The translations under genes and the position numbers were made by a program. Under the pieces are notes generated by a model. It had not been told where the DNA came from, searched no databases, and saw only the letters and a program-made list of their open reading frames with translations. Positions 52,088 through 62,000 of a stretch of 62,000 nt of DNA are shown here, in pieces; positions within the stretch are counted from its first letter, which is position 1, and the number at the start of each line of letters is the position of its first letter. The stretch is from contig RPFO01000080.1 in assembly GCA_009746045.1 (NCBI GenBank), positions 8,493,628-8,555,627 on the forward strand, written 5' to 3'. Source of the DNA: Mesostigma viride (Eukaryota; Streptophyta; Mesostigmatophyceae; Mesostigmatales; Mesostigmataceae).

Positions 52088-52237
52088 CGTATATTGCGTA
52101 ATAGCGTCGGAAAATTATATCAGCATGTGCGTCTTAGAAAGACGAAGCGATTGTGATATTCACGACTAAATTCGGTGCTCAAACGTGAAAGTTATGAGCT
52201 CCGCCGTCAGCCATGGCTACCTCGTGGCTCGTGGCGA
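52088..52237 (-). promoter_or_regulatory. LINE 5' UTR (copy in C)
   Basis: On the minus strand: gccacgagccacgaggtagc, gctcataactttcacgtttg, cttcgtctttctaagacg and tgatataattttccgacg before the ATG at 52087. Confidence 0.65.
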
Positions 52238-52282
52238 TGTTATGACCCATCCACCTACATAAATCCCATCCACCTACATAAA

Positions 52283-53206
<924 letters not shown>

Positions 53207-53341
53207 CAAAAACAACCAAAGCTAAGAAGGAAAAGAGGGACCGCACACGAAGGGGCTAAAAGAAAAAGTAAGAAGTATACATTACTTACAAAGGGAAAAA
53301 GGAAAAAGAAAAAGAAAGAAAGAAAAAAGAAACGAAAATGT
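53207..53341. other. Purine-rich transition, no gene
   Basis: A-rich, AAG- and AAAG-rich sequence leading from the hexamer array to the TAA repeat. Confidence 0.6.
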
Positions 53342-53342
53342 A

Positions 53343-53398
<56 letters not shown>

Positions 53399-53416
53399 GA
53401 AGAAGAAGAAGAAGAA
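53342..53416. repeat. (TAA)n then (GAA)n microsatellite
   Basis: About 18 TAA units followed by five AGA/GAA units. Confidence 0.95.
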
Positions 53417-54426
53417 CAATAATAAATAGAGACAAAGTAGAGAATAACAATAATAACAAAAACAAAAATGGAATAAAGAAAGAAGTAATTGCTGGGATAG
53501 TTGTTGCCAGGGTGTATGACCGCAGCGTTTTAGTGTACGCCTGACACACTTGCAGCGAGTGCTTATTTTAATTACTTCACGCATGGTCCCATGTTTGGAG
53601 AGCACCGGCCCAGAGTATCAAGGCTCCCAGTGGAAGGTAATGCCTATACTACGGAACTGATACGATTCTAACCTAGCAATCAATGATAGACTCGTGGGTC
53701 CTTGACCAGTTGGCACCTAGTGATGGCAGCAGTGAGAAGCTTGCCATCCTTGCAGGGAAAAGGAGAGCACACCAGCATTTGTCCCAGTCAGAAACTTATA
53801 GCCAGCGACAGCACGCTGTAGATTATGTGCATGCCAGCACAACCCTTGTCTCACTTGATACAGCTCTTGTCCCCATCATAGCTTGTTCGGCCGCCTTTAT
53901 GCCCCTAGCCCTGCTGCCATCATGCCCTCACACTCCGCCTGGTGCTGGCCATGCCACAGGCCCATGCGGTGCATCGTGGGCCCCTTGCGCTTGCCAAACA
54001 CGTAGCCCATGTGCACAGCGACAATGCCCGAGTATTTGGGGGTCCCTTGCGGGTCACATCTGGCCACGCACAGAAGGAAAAGCCCCCCAAAAGTAAGGAC
54101 AGGGCCGCAAAGGAGAGAGGACAGGCATGCAGCCGAGAGGACAAGCACGCCGAGGCAAGGGCCCCAAACCACAGGCAGCGCATCGAACATGGCACGGCAT
54201 TCCGTTAGGATTCACAGCTTGATAACTTTCATTGGCAACATCATTGTATCTCTGTCCTGTATTTCGCTTCCTCTAACAGTTACTTTTGTTTCATCACATT
54301 CACGTAGCTGCAGGATCCCTTCAACCACACACTGGCATCTGTCAACTTCTGCTGATATATACAGCCAGTTGTGGGCACGGGCAATAACTTTAAAGCCCAC
54401 GAACAGGTGGAGCTGGCATTAGCGCA
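53417..54426. other. No gene recognised
   Basis: Open frames here are short, overlap on both strands and lack any family signal. gttgttgccagggtgtat at 53500-53517 matches 42337-42354. A host exon cannot be excluded. Confidence 0.4.
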
Positions 54427-54535
54427 TATCCATACGTGCCAAACTGCCCCCTAACCACCCCCCAACCACCCCCTAACTGCCCCTTAACTGCCCCCCAACC
54501 ACCCTGCAACTGCCCCCCAACTGCCCCCTAAACCC
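54427..54535. repeat. C-rich minisatellite (CCCCCTAACTG-like, 11-15 bp)
   Basis: Variants of actgccccctaaccaccccc recur about eight times. Confidence 0.85.
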
Positions 54536-54889
54536 TTGCACAACGTGATTACGGCTTCATGGTCTGGCTCACTGTACGTGAGGCAAGAAGCCAACGGCCA
54601 GGTGGCCTTGAGAATCTATGAGAAATCGAGGGCAACAGCAGCCGTAGCCAGAAGAGAGGAAAACAGGAGACACAAGCCCCCATGATACGGCGCATACAGT
54701 GGCTTCACACAGCACCCCCCTTTCTGTGCTTGTTGCAGCGAGCGCGTGGGGAACGAGGCGAGAAACGAGTGGGCATGCGCAACAACCCAGGAGACAAATG
54801 GCACGGATGGACAAGAGCACGGCCCCCTCCTCGCAGCGACCTCACCATCTGCATGCACGAGTACGATGTGGCCTTGCTAAGCAGGCATT

Positions 54890-55105
54890 ATTGAGCACCA
54901 ATCACGTGGCCTTATTAAGCACCAACCAGCCTTATTTGGCACTTGTTGAGCACCAATTACGTGGCCTTATTAAGCACCAAACAGCCTTATTTGGCACTTA
55001 TTGAGCACCAATTACCTGGCCTTATTAAGCACCAACCAGCCGAATTTGGCACCAATCAAGTGGCCTTATTAAGCACCAACCAGCCTTATTTGGCACTTGT
55101 GTGAA
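54890..55105. repeat. 55-bp tandem repeat
   Basis: ggccttattaagcaccaa starts at 54908, 54963, 55018 and 55062 (spacing 55, 55, 44). Each unit also holds a cagccttatttggcact-like word. Confidence 0.9.
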
Positions 55106-55426
55106 TACAATCTACAATTGTCGGGTTGCCTAAGTGCCGGATACCAAGACTTGGCAGAGGCGTTTCTCACAGGCTGTCATGGCCACCCTCACAAGCACAA
55201 CCCATGGGAAACAAGCAGCTGGCATACTTATGATCACTATAGCAGACAAGCACTGCCAGCTCCAACTCAAACAACAGCAACAGCAAGCAGGGGTTTGAAA
55301 CTGTGCTGTCGTGATCACATCCCAGCATAACAATCACACCGCATCCACACAACAATCATGCGTTACTCCATGCAATCCACCCACCCGCGCCCGTACAAAC
55401 AAACATTATGACTAGCATGCACACAC
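55106..55426. other. 3' flank of the glycosyltransferase gene
   Basis: No second gene seen. It should include the 3' UTR of the minus-strand gene ending at 55427. Confidence 0.4.
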
Positions 55427-57238
55427 TCAGTACCCCAGCCAAAAGGAAAGCGTGATCGTGCGCTCGTTTCCGTTCATCACGCACCTGCAGTGGAAGCAGG
55501 CGTCCGGCACCCGATCCGTCGCGTACAGCCCCACCGCCGCGGCGCCGTGGGTGCTGCCACCTGCCTCCTGCGCCACCCTGGCAACCCCCTGGGGCCCTAG
55601 CTGCGACGCCAGCGAGCGGCGCAAGTCCAGCCAGTCAACGAGCGGCTCGTTTATAAATAGGAACGGGTCCAGCTGCGTGTAGCGCACCAGGTCCGGGCTG
55701 ACATCTGGCACGCGGCCCTCCCACCCAATCACCTCGCCCCCCGCTCCCCCCCCTGGTAGGACAGCCCCCCTGCTATGGCTGGACCCATGCGCCGATGGGT
55801 TGGACTTGAGCTCGGCGGTGATCGGATCCTCCGCGCCCACCATGCGTATCTCCTCGCCCTGATGCCCCCACTGTGGCGGGTGCCCACCCACTTTGACCCC
55901 GTGTGGATGCTGCAACACCGACTTGAGCAGGTGCCGGTTGTGCAGGCTGCCATGACCATGAGAGGAGGCGCCCGCGTGCTGATGGACGTCACGTTGCAGG
56001 CCAGCATGGTCATGTACGGCACGCCCTTGGGTGTTACTGCTGCCGGCACAGCTGGCGTTCGTCCCGTACCCATCGCGGTACAGCCGGCACAGCTGGTCCT
56101 TGGGCGCGGCGCGCAGGTAGGCGGAGACAAAACGGTTGAACGCAAACTGTTCGTTTGGGTGGTGCTCGATCGCCATCAGGGAGTCCCAGAAGCGGACGAG
56201 GAACGCGGCCGTGCGTGGATTGCCACGCACAAACACGAGCCCCGTGCTCTGGCAGATGCTGTCCACGGACGGGTCGTGGATGCCCCGCTGCGCCATGCAC
56301 TGGTCCAGCGGGACGAGCGAGGGGAGAGGGGGGGGGAGCAAGGGCGGGTTGCGCTGCAGGCCGAACGGGAAGTAGTCCGAGAGGCCCATGACGTCCCAGC
56401 CAGGAGGCCAGTGCGGTCGGGGGTCGCGCAGGAAGTGCACGTCCTGGTCGGCGTAGATCACGCTGTGGCCCTCGGACGTGATGCGGGCCATGTAGAACCA
56501 CTTGATCGCCTCGTAGATTCGGGGCGGATTGCTCTGGGAGAGGAAGGAGAAGCGATGCGCATTCGACCCCTCGGGGGCAGAGTGAGTCATCTCCAGGAAG
56601 CGGCGCTCCATCCAGGCCTCGACCCCGGGCGGGCTGTCGAAGCAGCGAGCGCCCATGTGGCGCACGGGGCCGCATGACCCACGCCCCAGCCCGATGAGGA
56701 GGTAGTTGGTGAGGCCGATGCGGTGCAGATGCCAAAGCCAGGAGCGCAGCCACGAGAGGTGGTACTCGTGGGACGACGGGTCGGATTCGTCCAGGGACAT
56801 GATGTTGAGCACGATCTCGCCGCCGGGGCCGGCCACGCGGGAGAGGACAGCGCGGATGTCGCCGCGGGTGGCCAGCGGGAAGCCCAGCTCGTGGCAGGCG
56901 GGGATTTGGGCGCCGAAATGGTCGGGTAAAGGGCACAGGGACGGCAGGCGGCCCATTTCCTCTGCGGTCAGGTAGGCCTTGACGGGGGCCGGCGGGACTT
57001 GGATGGGACCCGGCAGAACCTTGACGGGATCCGGCGAAGTGGGGGCGGACGCTTGCGGGCATGGCGTCGGAGCCGTGGGATGTTCGAGCTGGGTCAAGCT
57101 GAGATTATGAAGGTAGAGGCAAATTAAGATGATGGAGACGGTCGTGGCGGATATGAACATGAACACTCCTCTGCGGGATCGTGAGAGCGCCTGGCCATCC
57201 CTCCCGGCCATGAGCGTGTCAGGGCGCGGCTTGTGCAT
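55427..57238 (-). CDS. Type II membrane glycosyltransferase, nucleotide-diphospho-sugar transferase (GT77-like)
   Basis: 603 residues from ATG at 57238, uninterrupted. A short cytosolic basic N-terminus (SRSRRG) precedes one membrane helix at about 25-44 (VFMFISATTVSIILICLYL). A Pro-rich stem (50-90) follows, then a catalytic region at about 140-400 with EYHLSWLRSWLWHLHRIGL, a DxD motif at 264-266 (VIYADQDVHFLRDP) and FVRGNPRTAAFLVRFWDSLM. This is the plan of Golgi nucleotide-diphospho-sugar transferases, which in plants and algae add sugars to wall or glycoprotein glycans. Residues about 410-500 are His/Gly/Ser-rich and poorly conserved-looking, so they may be an unspliced intron or a lineage insert. 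A last block (WLDLRRSLASQLGPQG, DACFHCRCVMNGNE) has several Cys. No neighbour suggests a pathway. Confidence 0.75.
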   Translation of the reverse strand: MHKPRPDTLMAGRDGQALSRSRRGVFMFISATTVSIILICLYLHNLSLTQLEHPTAPTPCPQASAPTSPDPVKVLPGPIQVPPAPVKAYLTAEEMGRLPSLCPLPDHFGAQIPACHELGFPLATRGDIRAVLSRVAGPGGEIVLNIMSLDESDPSSHEYHLSWLRSWLWHLHRIGLTNYLLIGLGRGSCGPVRHMGARCFDSPPGVEAWMERRFLEMTHSAPEGSNAHRFSFLSQSNPPRIYEAIKWFYMARITSEGHSVIYADQDVHFLRDPRPHWPPGWDVMGLSDYFPFGLQRNPPLLPPPLPSLVPLDQCMAQRGIHDPSVDSICQSTGLVFVRGNPRTAAFLVRFWDSLMAIEHHPNEQFAFNRFVSAYLRAAPKDQLCRLYRDGYGTNASCAGSSNTQGRAVHDHAGLQRDVHQHAGASSHGHGSLHNRHLLKSVLQHPHGVKVGGHPPQWGHQGEEIRMVGAEDPITAELKSNPSAHGSSHSRGAVLPGGGAGGEVIGWEGRVPDVSPDLVRYTQLDPFLFINEPLVDWLDLRRSLASQLGPQGVARVAQEAGGSTHGAAAVGLYATDRVPDACFHCRCVMNGNERTITLSFWLGY

Positions 57239-58589
57239 GGCTCGCCGCTGATCGTAGCACCATTACGAGGCACGGAGGTGCTGCCTCCGACGCTGCATTT
57301 TAGAAGTTACATGAAATAAGTTTCCACTACAGTGTCACTATATAATCGAACCATTCTCAACGCGGTCAATGCGGTCTCAATATAGTGCATTCCGTGTAAA
57401 TTCGCCATCGGTTGCAGGTCACATGTTCATTTTTGTTATGCAACATCCGCTTCAAGCGTGCAGCACACCATTTTCAGCCGAATACTTGAAAACTTGTTCA
57501 AGTCATAGCTGGCCAGCTCACACTTATTATGAAGGAATTGAAAATGTCGCGAAGGTTTTTTATTGGAGCACGAAAAATATACCATTACCTGCAGTCAGCC
57601 ATAGCCCCTCACTAGTCGAAACACGTTTTGTGCTGCTGATTACATACGAAACCTTGCACTGTAGCGTACCAGACAAGACGTGGCGGAGAAAAGTATCCGT
57701 GCTTCCCCCTTCCGTACAGTATTCTGCCATCACCATTCACAACCACTTTCGTATGCTACCGTATCCAGAGTCCCCCAGGACCTTGCTCTGCCGTCCCCAT
57801 ATGACCCCAGTCATACAGTTATGGCGCCATCCCCATCGATCCGCCACAACATTGCAACAAAAAAAAAAAACAATTTCAACAATGCTGCCATCCCCTTGAC
57901 GCTTGGCACATTGTGGTTCGCTCCGTGGCTACACCTTGACAAGTTGACAACAACGGACGAGAGCAGTGTCCACTGTCCGGCACCATGGAAAAAATGCCAG
58001 CACAATTTCTCATTCCGAGGAAGTTTTTTCATGGAGGCTGGCGATGATCACGTAGCTCTTTACGAGATTTTAGGTGTTTTCAACCAGACTCCGCTGTTAT
58101 AGTGGCGGATGTCTTTTATGGGAAGCTTGGACACCGGATGACTTTGCTGACGCGGATTGCGGTGGAGCATGGGACGAGAAGTTGACCGATAACATCATGG
58201 GCGAAGATAGTTTGGGATTCTGAGTTGAGAAGCTTGCCTCTGTGCAAGTATATCGGTCACCTATGTCGGCTACTTTTGTATGACCGGACTCGCCCTGAAT
58301 TTTGTGTATTCCAATCGGGATTGCGGGGGATTTCATGGCGAATTCACGTGAAGCCATCGCCGGTAGCAATTCAATTGCGTCAGTCGCCGTCACATGGCGA
58401 TCGCGCGGAATATGACTACAGGGGAATGCCGCTTGACACACCGCGTTAAGCTTGCAGAAGCCGACTCCTGTGCGTATGTGGTCAGAGTAGGCTGATAGCA
58501 CGCGGATGGTTTAAAGGACGCTGTATCCTCGGCTTTTGGCTTTGGTAGGCCGCGACACTCGACCCGGCAAGCATTCACGGACTTTAATC
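57239..58589. other. Divergent intergenic region
   Basis: Lies between two genes transcribed away from each other, so it should contain both promoters. I see no convincing TATA box or open frame. It is AT-richer than the flanking genes and has an A-run near 57858. Confidence 0.45.
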
Positions 58590-61490
58590 ATGGCAGCTTC
58601 TTCGCCGGCAGAAGGCGGTATTGACAGCTTCTTCAACCAAATCAGCACCGCGATCGAATCCATTAAAGGCCTCGTTGCGCCCGCCCTCACTGGAGCGGCC
58701 AACAGCAAGCCCGGAGATGGCGGCGGCTCTGGACAGGTCGCCATGGTCGAGATGAACAGCAGCGACATGCTCCGCAGCGCCGCGGCTAGCGTGTCCGGCT
58801 ACACCCAGCCAGACGAGTTGGTGGACACCAGCGGGGACCGTGTCCCAGATGCCAGCAGGCAACTGGCCGGCAAGGGCCGCAAGAAAGGGGGCTCTATCTC
58901 TGCGCCAGACCTAAAAGGCTTCTCAGATGCCAGTGATTCGGACACCAGCAGGCATGGGGCATCCGACCGCAGTAATGCACCAGGGAAGGTGCAATCGTCC
59001 AGTGGGCAATCAGGGGCCAGCGGCGGCAATGGAAGGCAGGCGTCGGCCCCGGTGGTGGTTGCTGCGGGCGCCACGGCGGTGGCAGCGGGTGCCGTGGCCC
59101 CTGCTGCTGCCCGCCCCCGCTCAGCCCTGGAGGAGGCGCGCTCGTTCCTGCCCGCGTTCATGCTGCTGTACGAGGAGTGCTTTGGCGAGGTGGATGTGCC
59201 CATGGACCCGCTCGCACTGGTGAGGGCGCGCTAATTATAGTGTGGACTTTGAGCTGCAAAGCATGGCATGGTTGCGTACCATCGAGCTGTGTGGTCTTAA
59301 TGCTTATTGCATAATAGTTCGGATTAAGCTTAGAATTACACCTACTCCTAGGTGTAGGCGCTCCCTGTGATGTGTTTGCTCACTTGGCGCACGTGGTGCA
59401 GGTTGTTGTGGATAAACCCAAGTAGGCATACTTGGCCCAAGGTGGCCACGCGTGTGACTATAGGCGTGTCTATGTGCGTGTTGGTGTGGTTCCTTCCCCC
59501 CCCCCCCCCCCCCGGCCCGCCTGACACTTTTTTCGCTTATGGTGGGGAAAAAAACATGACGTGGTTGAGGGAAGAATGGAATCACGGAGCATGGAGGGTG
59601 ATGCGATCCTCCCCTTAATGCTACTCCACCCCAATCCCTGCTTTCCGAATCACTGTCGGACCTCCCATTCATGTGACCCCCCCCTCCACCCTTCTCAAGA
59701 CTGGGTCTGCTCTTTAATCTTTTCCCTGTCACACCCCCAAGCACCCTCACCTACCCACCGCCACGCCCCCCTCCTAGAACACCCCTGTAACCCCCAATTC
59801 CAGTTTCTATGGCAGAGTACCCTGACCCCATGCATTTGATTGTTATACCAATAACAACTTGCCCCCCTTTGAACCAGTGCTCGTTTTAGCCCCGGCGCCG
59901 CCGGCGAATCCCGGCAGCGGGGTGCCGACCCCGGCTGGCCGGGAATGTTGCCGGGGCGGGGGCGGCATGCCGGCAGGTGGCAGAAATGCCGGGCCGGGGA
60001 ACCTGTTTGCTCATAGGTCGGTACAACTAGCGGAACTAGTATCACTTTGGCCTCGCTTCGGCGCTAAAAGTTCAGTGAGCTTACTGCTCCTTCGTGTAAG
60101 ATGTATGACGTTGGTAACTTCTGACAGCTGACACCCAACATGGTGGCGGGCGCGACTGGCCCTGAAAAAAACTTTCCTGCAGAGACGCGGATCTTCCAGG
60201 GACCCTTGGGTCCCCTCAGTTCTGCGCCAGGTACCTGACGGCTGTCCCCGGCCGCCGGCTTCTGCGATTTGTTGCCAGCGCGGGGCCAGCTGTGCGAAAA
60301 AGTCTGAAATGAGCATTGTTCGGACACGCCCCACTGCCGACCGCCCTCCCCCCTTTCCTGTTCCCATGCACCCCCCACCCTGCTTACCTCCCCAACCTCC
60401 CCAGCTGATGGTGTGGACAGAGCAGAAGGAGCTGGAGCGGCAGCGCATGGAGCACGAGAAGGGGATGGCGGAGCGGGGCATCACGCAGCACCTGCGGCCG
60501 CCGCCGCCGCTGGGCGACCTGTGCAAGGCGATGCGCCACTCGCTGGCCACGTACGGCAACACGCTCAACAACATCCGCATGGGCAAGACCAGCATGGCCG
60601 TGCATGCGATCCACAAGGTGAGGATGGAAGAGGAGGGTGGCCGTGGTGGGTTTGGTCCGCAGGGGGGTGGCGACAACATGCGCAAGGGCAGACAAGTGCA
60701 CGCTGTTCACAGGGCCAGGGGTGGATGTGTGTATGGGGGGGTCTGGTTTGGGTGGAGGCAGGGTCCTGCTCCTGTCGATGAGGGATGCAAGCCATCCACA
60801 GGCTTAGGTGGGTCGTGGGGGCAAGGGGGGGTGATGGCTCAATCGGTCGGGGTTTGGTTGCGATGCCCAAATAATGATGGTTTAACTGCTCTACAGCAAA
60901 CCAACCCGGTGGTGGATGACGCCATGACGGCTCAATTACCATCCCCTGGCCCATGCCACTAGTTCCTATCACAGGTGGTGGATGACACCATGGCGGCGCT
61001 GCTTGTGATGTACTGGCACCTGCCCCCACCCATGCCCCCACCGAGATCCATCACCGGTGGTGGATGACAGGATGGCGGCGCTGCTTGTGATGTACTGGCA
61101 CCTGCCCCCACCCATGCCCCCACCGAGATCCATCACCGGTGGTGGATGCTGCGACACCGGCTTTGCTTGCTACCGTAGTATGCCAATGTGGCCTCGGATG
61201 CCCTCATTCGTGTAATGATCACAGGTGGTGGATGTCGTAACAGCTGCTTACTGATCTCCATCCCCGTCCCCTGGCCTCGGCCCCCACCATCGGATCCAAC
61301 TACAGGTGGTGGATGACGTGACCGCGGCGGCGATGGGCGACGACGCGGCGGCCGAGCGCAATGTGACGGCGGCGGCAACCATCGCAGGCATCAGCCGCCG
61401 CGACATACTCTCCGCGCGCTGGGCGTCCGAGCGCTTTTTGCCGGGGGGTTACGTCGCGGTGGACCACGACAACAAGTGGGTGGTTGAAGG
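58590..61490 (+). CDS. Probable class 3 lipase (DAG-lipase-like), first three exons
   Basis: Proposed exons: 58590-59219, 60405-60617 and from 61306, all phase 0, with gtgagg donors at 59220 and 60618 and acceptors ccccag and ctacag. Exon 1 starts MAASSPAEGGIDSFFNQIST, is Ser/Gly/Ala-rich and ends EEARSFLPAFMLLYEECFGE. Exon 2 has MVWTEQKELERQRMEHEKGM and LRPPPPLGDLCKAMRHSLAT. Exon 3 has TIAGISRRDILSARWASERF then LPGGYVAVDHDNKWVV. That last segment resembles the sequence just before the oxyanion RGT motif of alpha/beta-hydrolase class 3 lipases. The catalytic GxSxG part would lie beyond or is not seen here, so the gene is incomplete. Splice choices are by eye, and the end of exon 3 is uncertain. 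Confidence 0.5.
59220..60404 (+). other. Proposed intron 1, with C-run and GCCGG-rich stretch
   Basis: Bounded by a gtgagg donor and a ccccag acceptor. It holds a pure C-run at about 59487-59514 and a GCCGG-rich segment at 59890-60000. No open frame with family signal. Confidence 0.45.
60974..61145. repeat. 82-bp tandem repeat carrying decoy acceptors
   Basis: ggtggtggatga-type words start at 60974, 61056 and 61138 (82-bp spacing), with isolated copies near 60910, 61235 and at the proposed exon 3 start (61305). Each is preceded by cacag, caccg or tacag. The repeat lies in the intron before exon 3 and copies the exon's first bases. Confidence 0.85.
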
Positions 61491-61672
61491 GGGGGGGGGG
61501 AGGGACCACGATCTCCAGGGGGTGTGGGGTGGACCACGACCTCAAGGGGGTGGTTGGGTGGGTTGGTGATTGGAGCCACTATGTTTTCTATGGGCGCTAG
61601 TACAGGCAGCTTTTGGTGGACAGTTATGTGCAGGTTGGCAGCTAAGTCGGCGGGATGAAGCTTACGGCCTGG
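61491..61672. other. G-rich, no further exon recognised
   Basis: G-run at 61487-61500 and two ggaccacgacctc-like words. A later exon may begin after an acceptor near 61605, but the frame there does not match a lipase. Confidence 0.35.
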
Positions 61673-61826
61673 TATGCTCGTGCTCTATTCCACGTATGCT
61701 CGTGCTCTATTCCAAGTATGCTCGTGTTCTATTCCACGTATGCTCGTGTTCTATTCCACGTATGCTCGTCTTCTATTCCACGTATGCTTGTGTTCTATTC
61801 CAAGTATGCTCGTGTTCTATTCCACT
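61673..61826. repeat. 22-bp minisatellite
   Basis: tatgctcgtgttctattccacg repeats seven times, starting at 61673, 61695, 61717, 61739 and onward. Three forward frames stay open as an artefact. Confidence 0.95.
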
Positions 61827-62000
61827 CGGAGGCTATCGGTGGAACGAGCCTGCCATGAGCAGCCGTGGGCCGGTGTGGGCTGCGCTGGTTGATGATGGTG
61901 TCGTTGATTCTGCTTCTGTTGTTGAGATGGAGGCAGAGTGGGGTCGGTAATAGTTTGTTGCCGCCTTGTTGCTGGGTGTAGGATGGCGGGCACAGGGTAC
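61827..62000. other. No gene recognised at window end
   Basis: A short open frame reaches 61950 but mostly continues the repeat. Later exons of the lipase-like gene may follow outside the window. Confidence 0.3.

Larger units (their letters stand above)
48997..52237 (-). mobile_element. ORF1-only LINE 'C', split by element D
   Basis: On the minus strand: shared 5' UTR (52237-52088), ORF1 (52087-50757, resuming 49499-49441), 3' UTR with gggaatacagcagtagtagt and atgccccttctcagggctat, and a TAAT tail at 49014-48997. No ORF2 sequence is present. It is the best-preserved ORF1-only copy. Confidence 0.88.

Noticed and set aside
55775-56677. 300-codon open frame on the plus strand within the glycosyltransferase gene
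   Set aside because: Antisense shadow of a GC-rich coding region. The minus-strand frame has the membrane anchor and DxD motif.
57369-58102. Open frames of 140-176 codons between the two host genes
   Set aside because: No domain signal, AT-rich and placed where two divergent promoters are expected.

Overview
This window reads as nuclear DNA of a eukaryote and is dominated by retrotransposons. It is GC-rich with many simple-sequence arrays. It carries chromodomain Ty3/gypsy elements, L1-like LINEs with (TTAA)n tails, and GC-rich genes whose introns have GTGAGG donors. This best fits a chlorophyte green alga. That is inference from overall character, because no marker gene is present. I see no rRNA, tRNA or CRISPR.

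Layout. 1-5.97 kb is repeats: a TG array, a 261-bp satellite, a 21-bp minisatellite, a polypyrimidine tract and a foldback. 6-21.1 kb is a three-level nest: a plus-strand LINE (K) is split by an ORF1-only LINE (A, 12-bp target duplication), which is split by an intact 11.5-kb Ty3/gypsy element on the minus strand (Ty3-1, 8176-19706, 5-bp duplication ggcgg, LTRs with one visible difference). 21.1-24.9 kb is LINE fragments, including one with a zinc finger and a PD-(D/E)XK-like endonuclease. 25-40.4 kb is another ORF1-only LINE (B) split by a second 12.6-kb Ty3/gypsy element (Ty3-2, 26875-39431, duplication cttag) and by a LINE tail (J). Ty3-2 itself holds a 963-bp TTAA-flanked element. 40.4-42.2 kb is an ORF1 fragment split by a 1.3-kb hAT-like element. 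42.5-49 kb holds a near-complete LINE (G: ORF1, and ORF2 with APE endonuclease and reverse transcriptase) and a LINE tail (M). 49-52.2 kb is ORF1-only LINE C, split by ORF1-only LINE D. 52.3-53.2 kb is a hexanucleotide array. From 55.4 kb host-like genes appear: a type II membrane glycosyltransferase (minus) and the first exons of a probable class 3 lipase (plus).

The most novel feature is the shared gene plan of the two Ty3/gypsy elements. Between 5' LTR and gag each has a small ORF with an RNase H1-type hybrid-binding (viroplasmin-like) domain. After pol, in the position where env would sit, each has a large ORF of unknown function. These ORFs are intact in Ty3-1 and frameshifted in Ty3-2. 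The elements are clearly diverged, yet they share the primer-binding site, a hairpin before the polypurine tract, a palindrome in the LTR and a hairpin at the LTR start whose arms differ but still pair. A second theme is a family of ORF1-only LINEs, analogous to mammalian half-L1 elements.

Many coding breaks in Ty3-2 and in the LINEs are single-base losses in short runs, so part of the apparent decay may be sequencing error.
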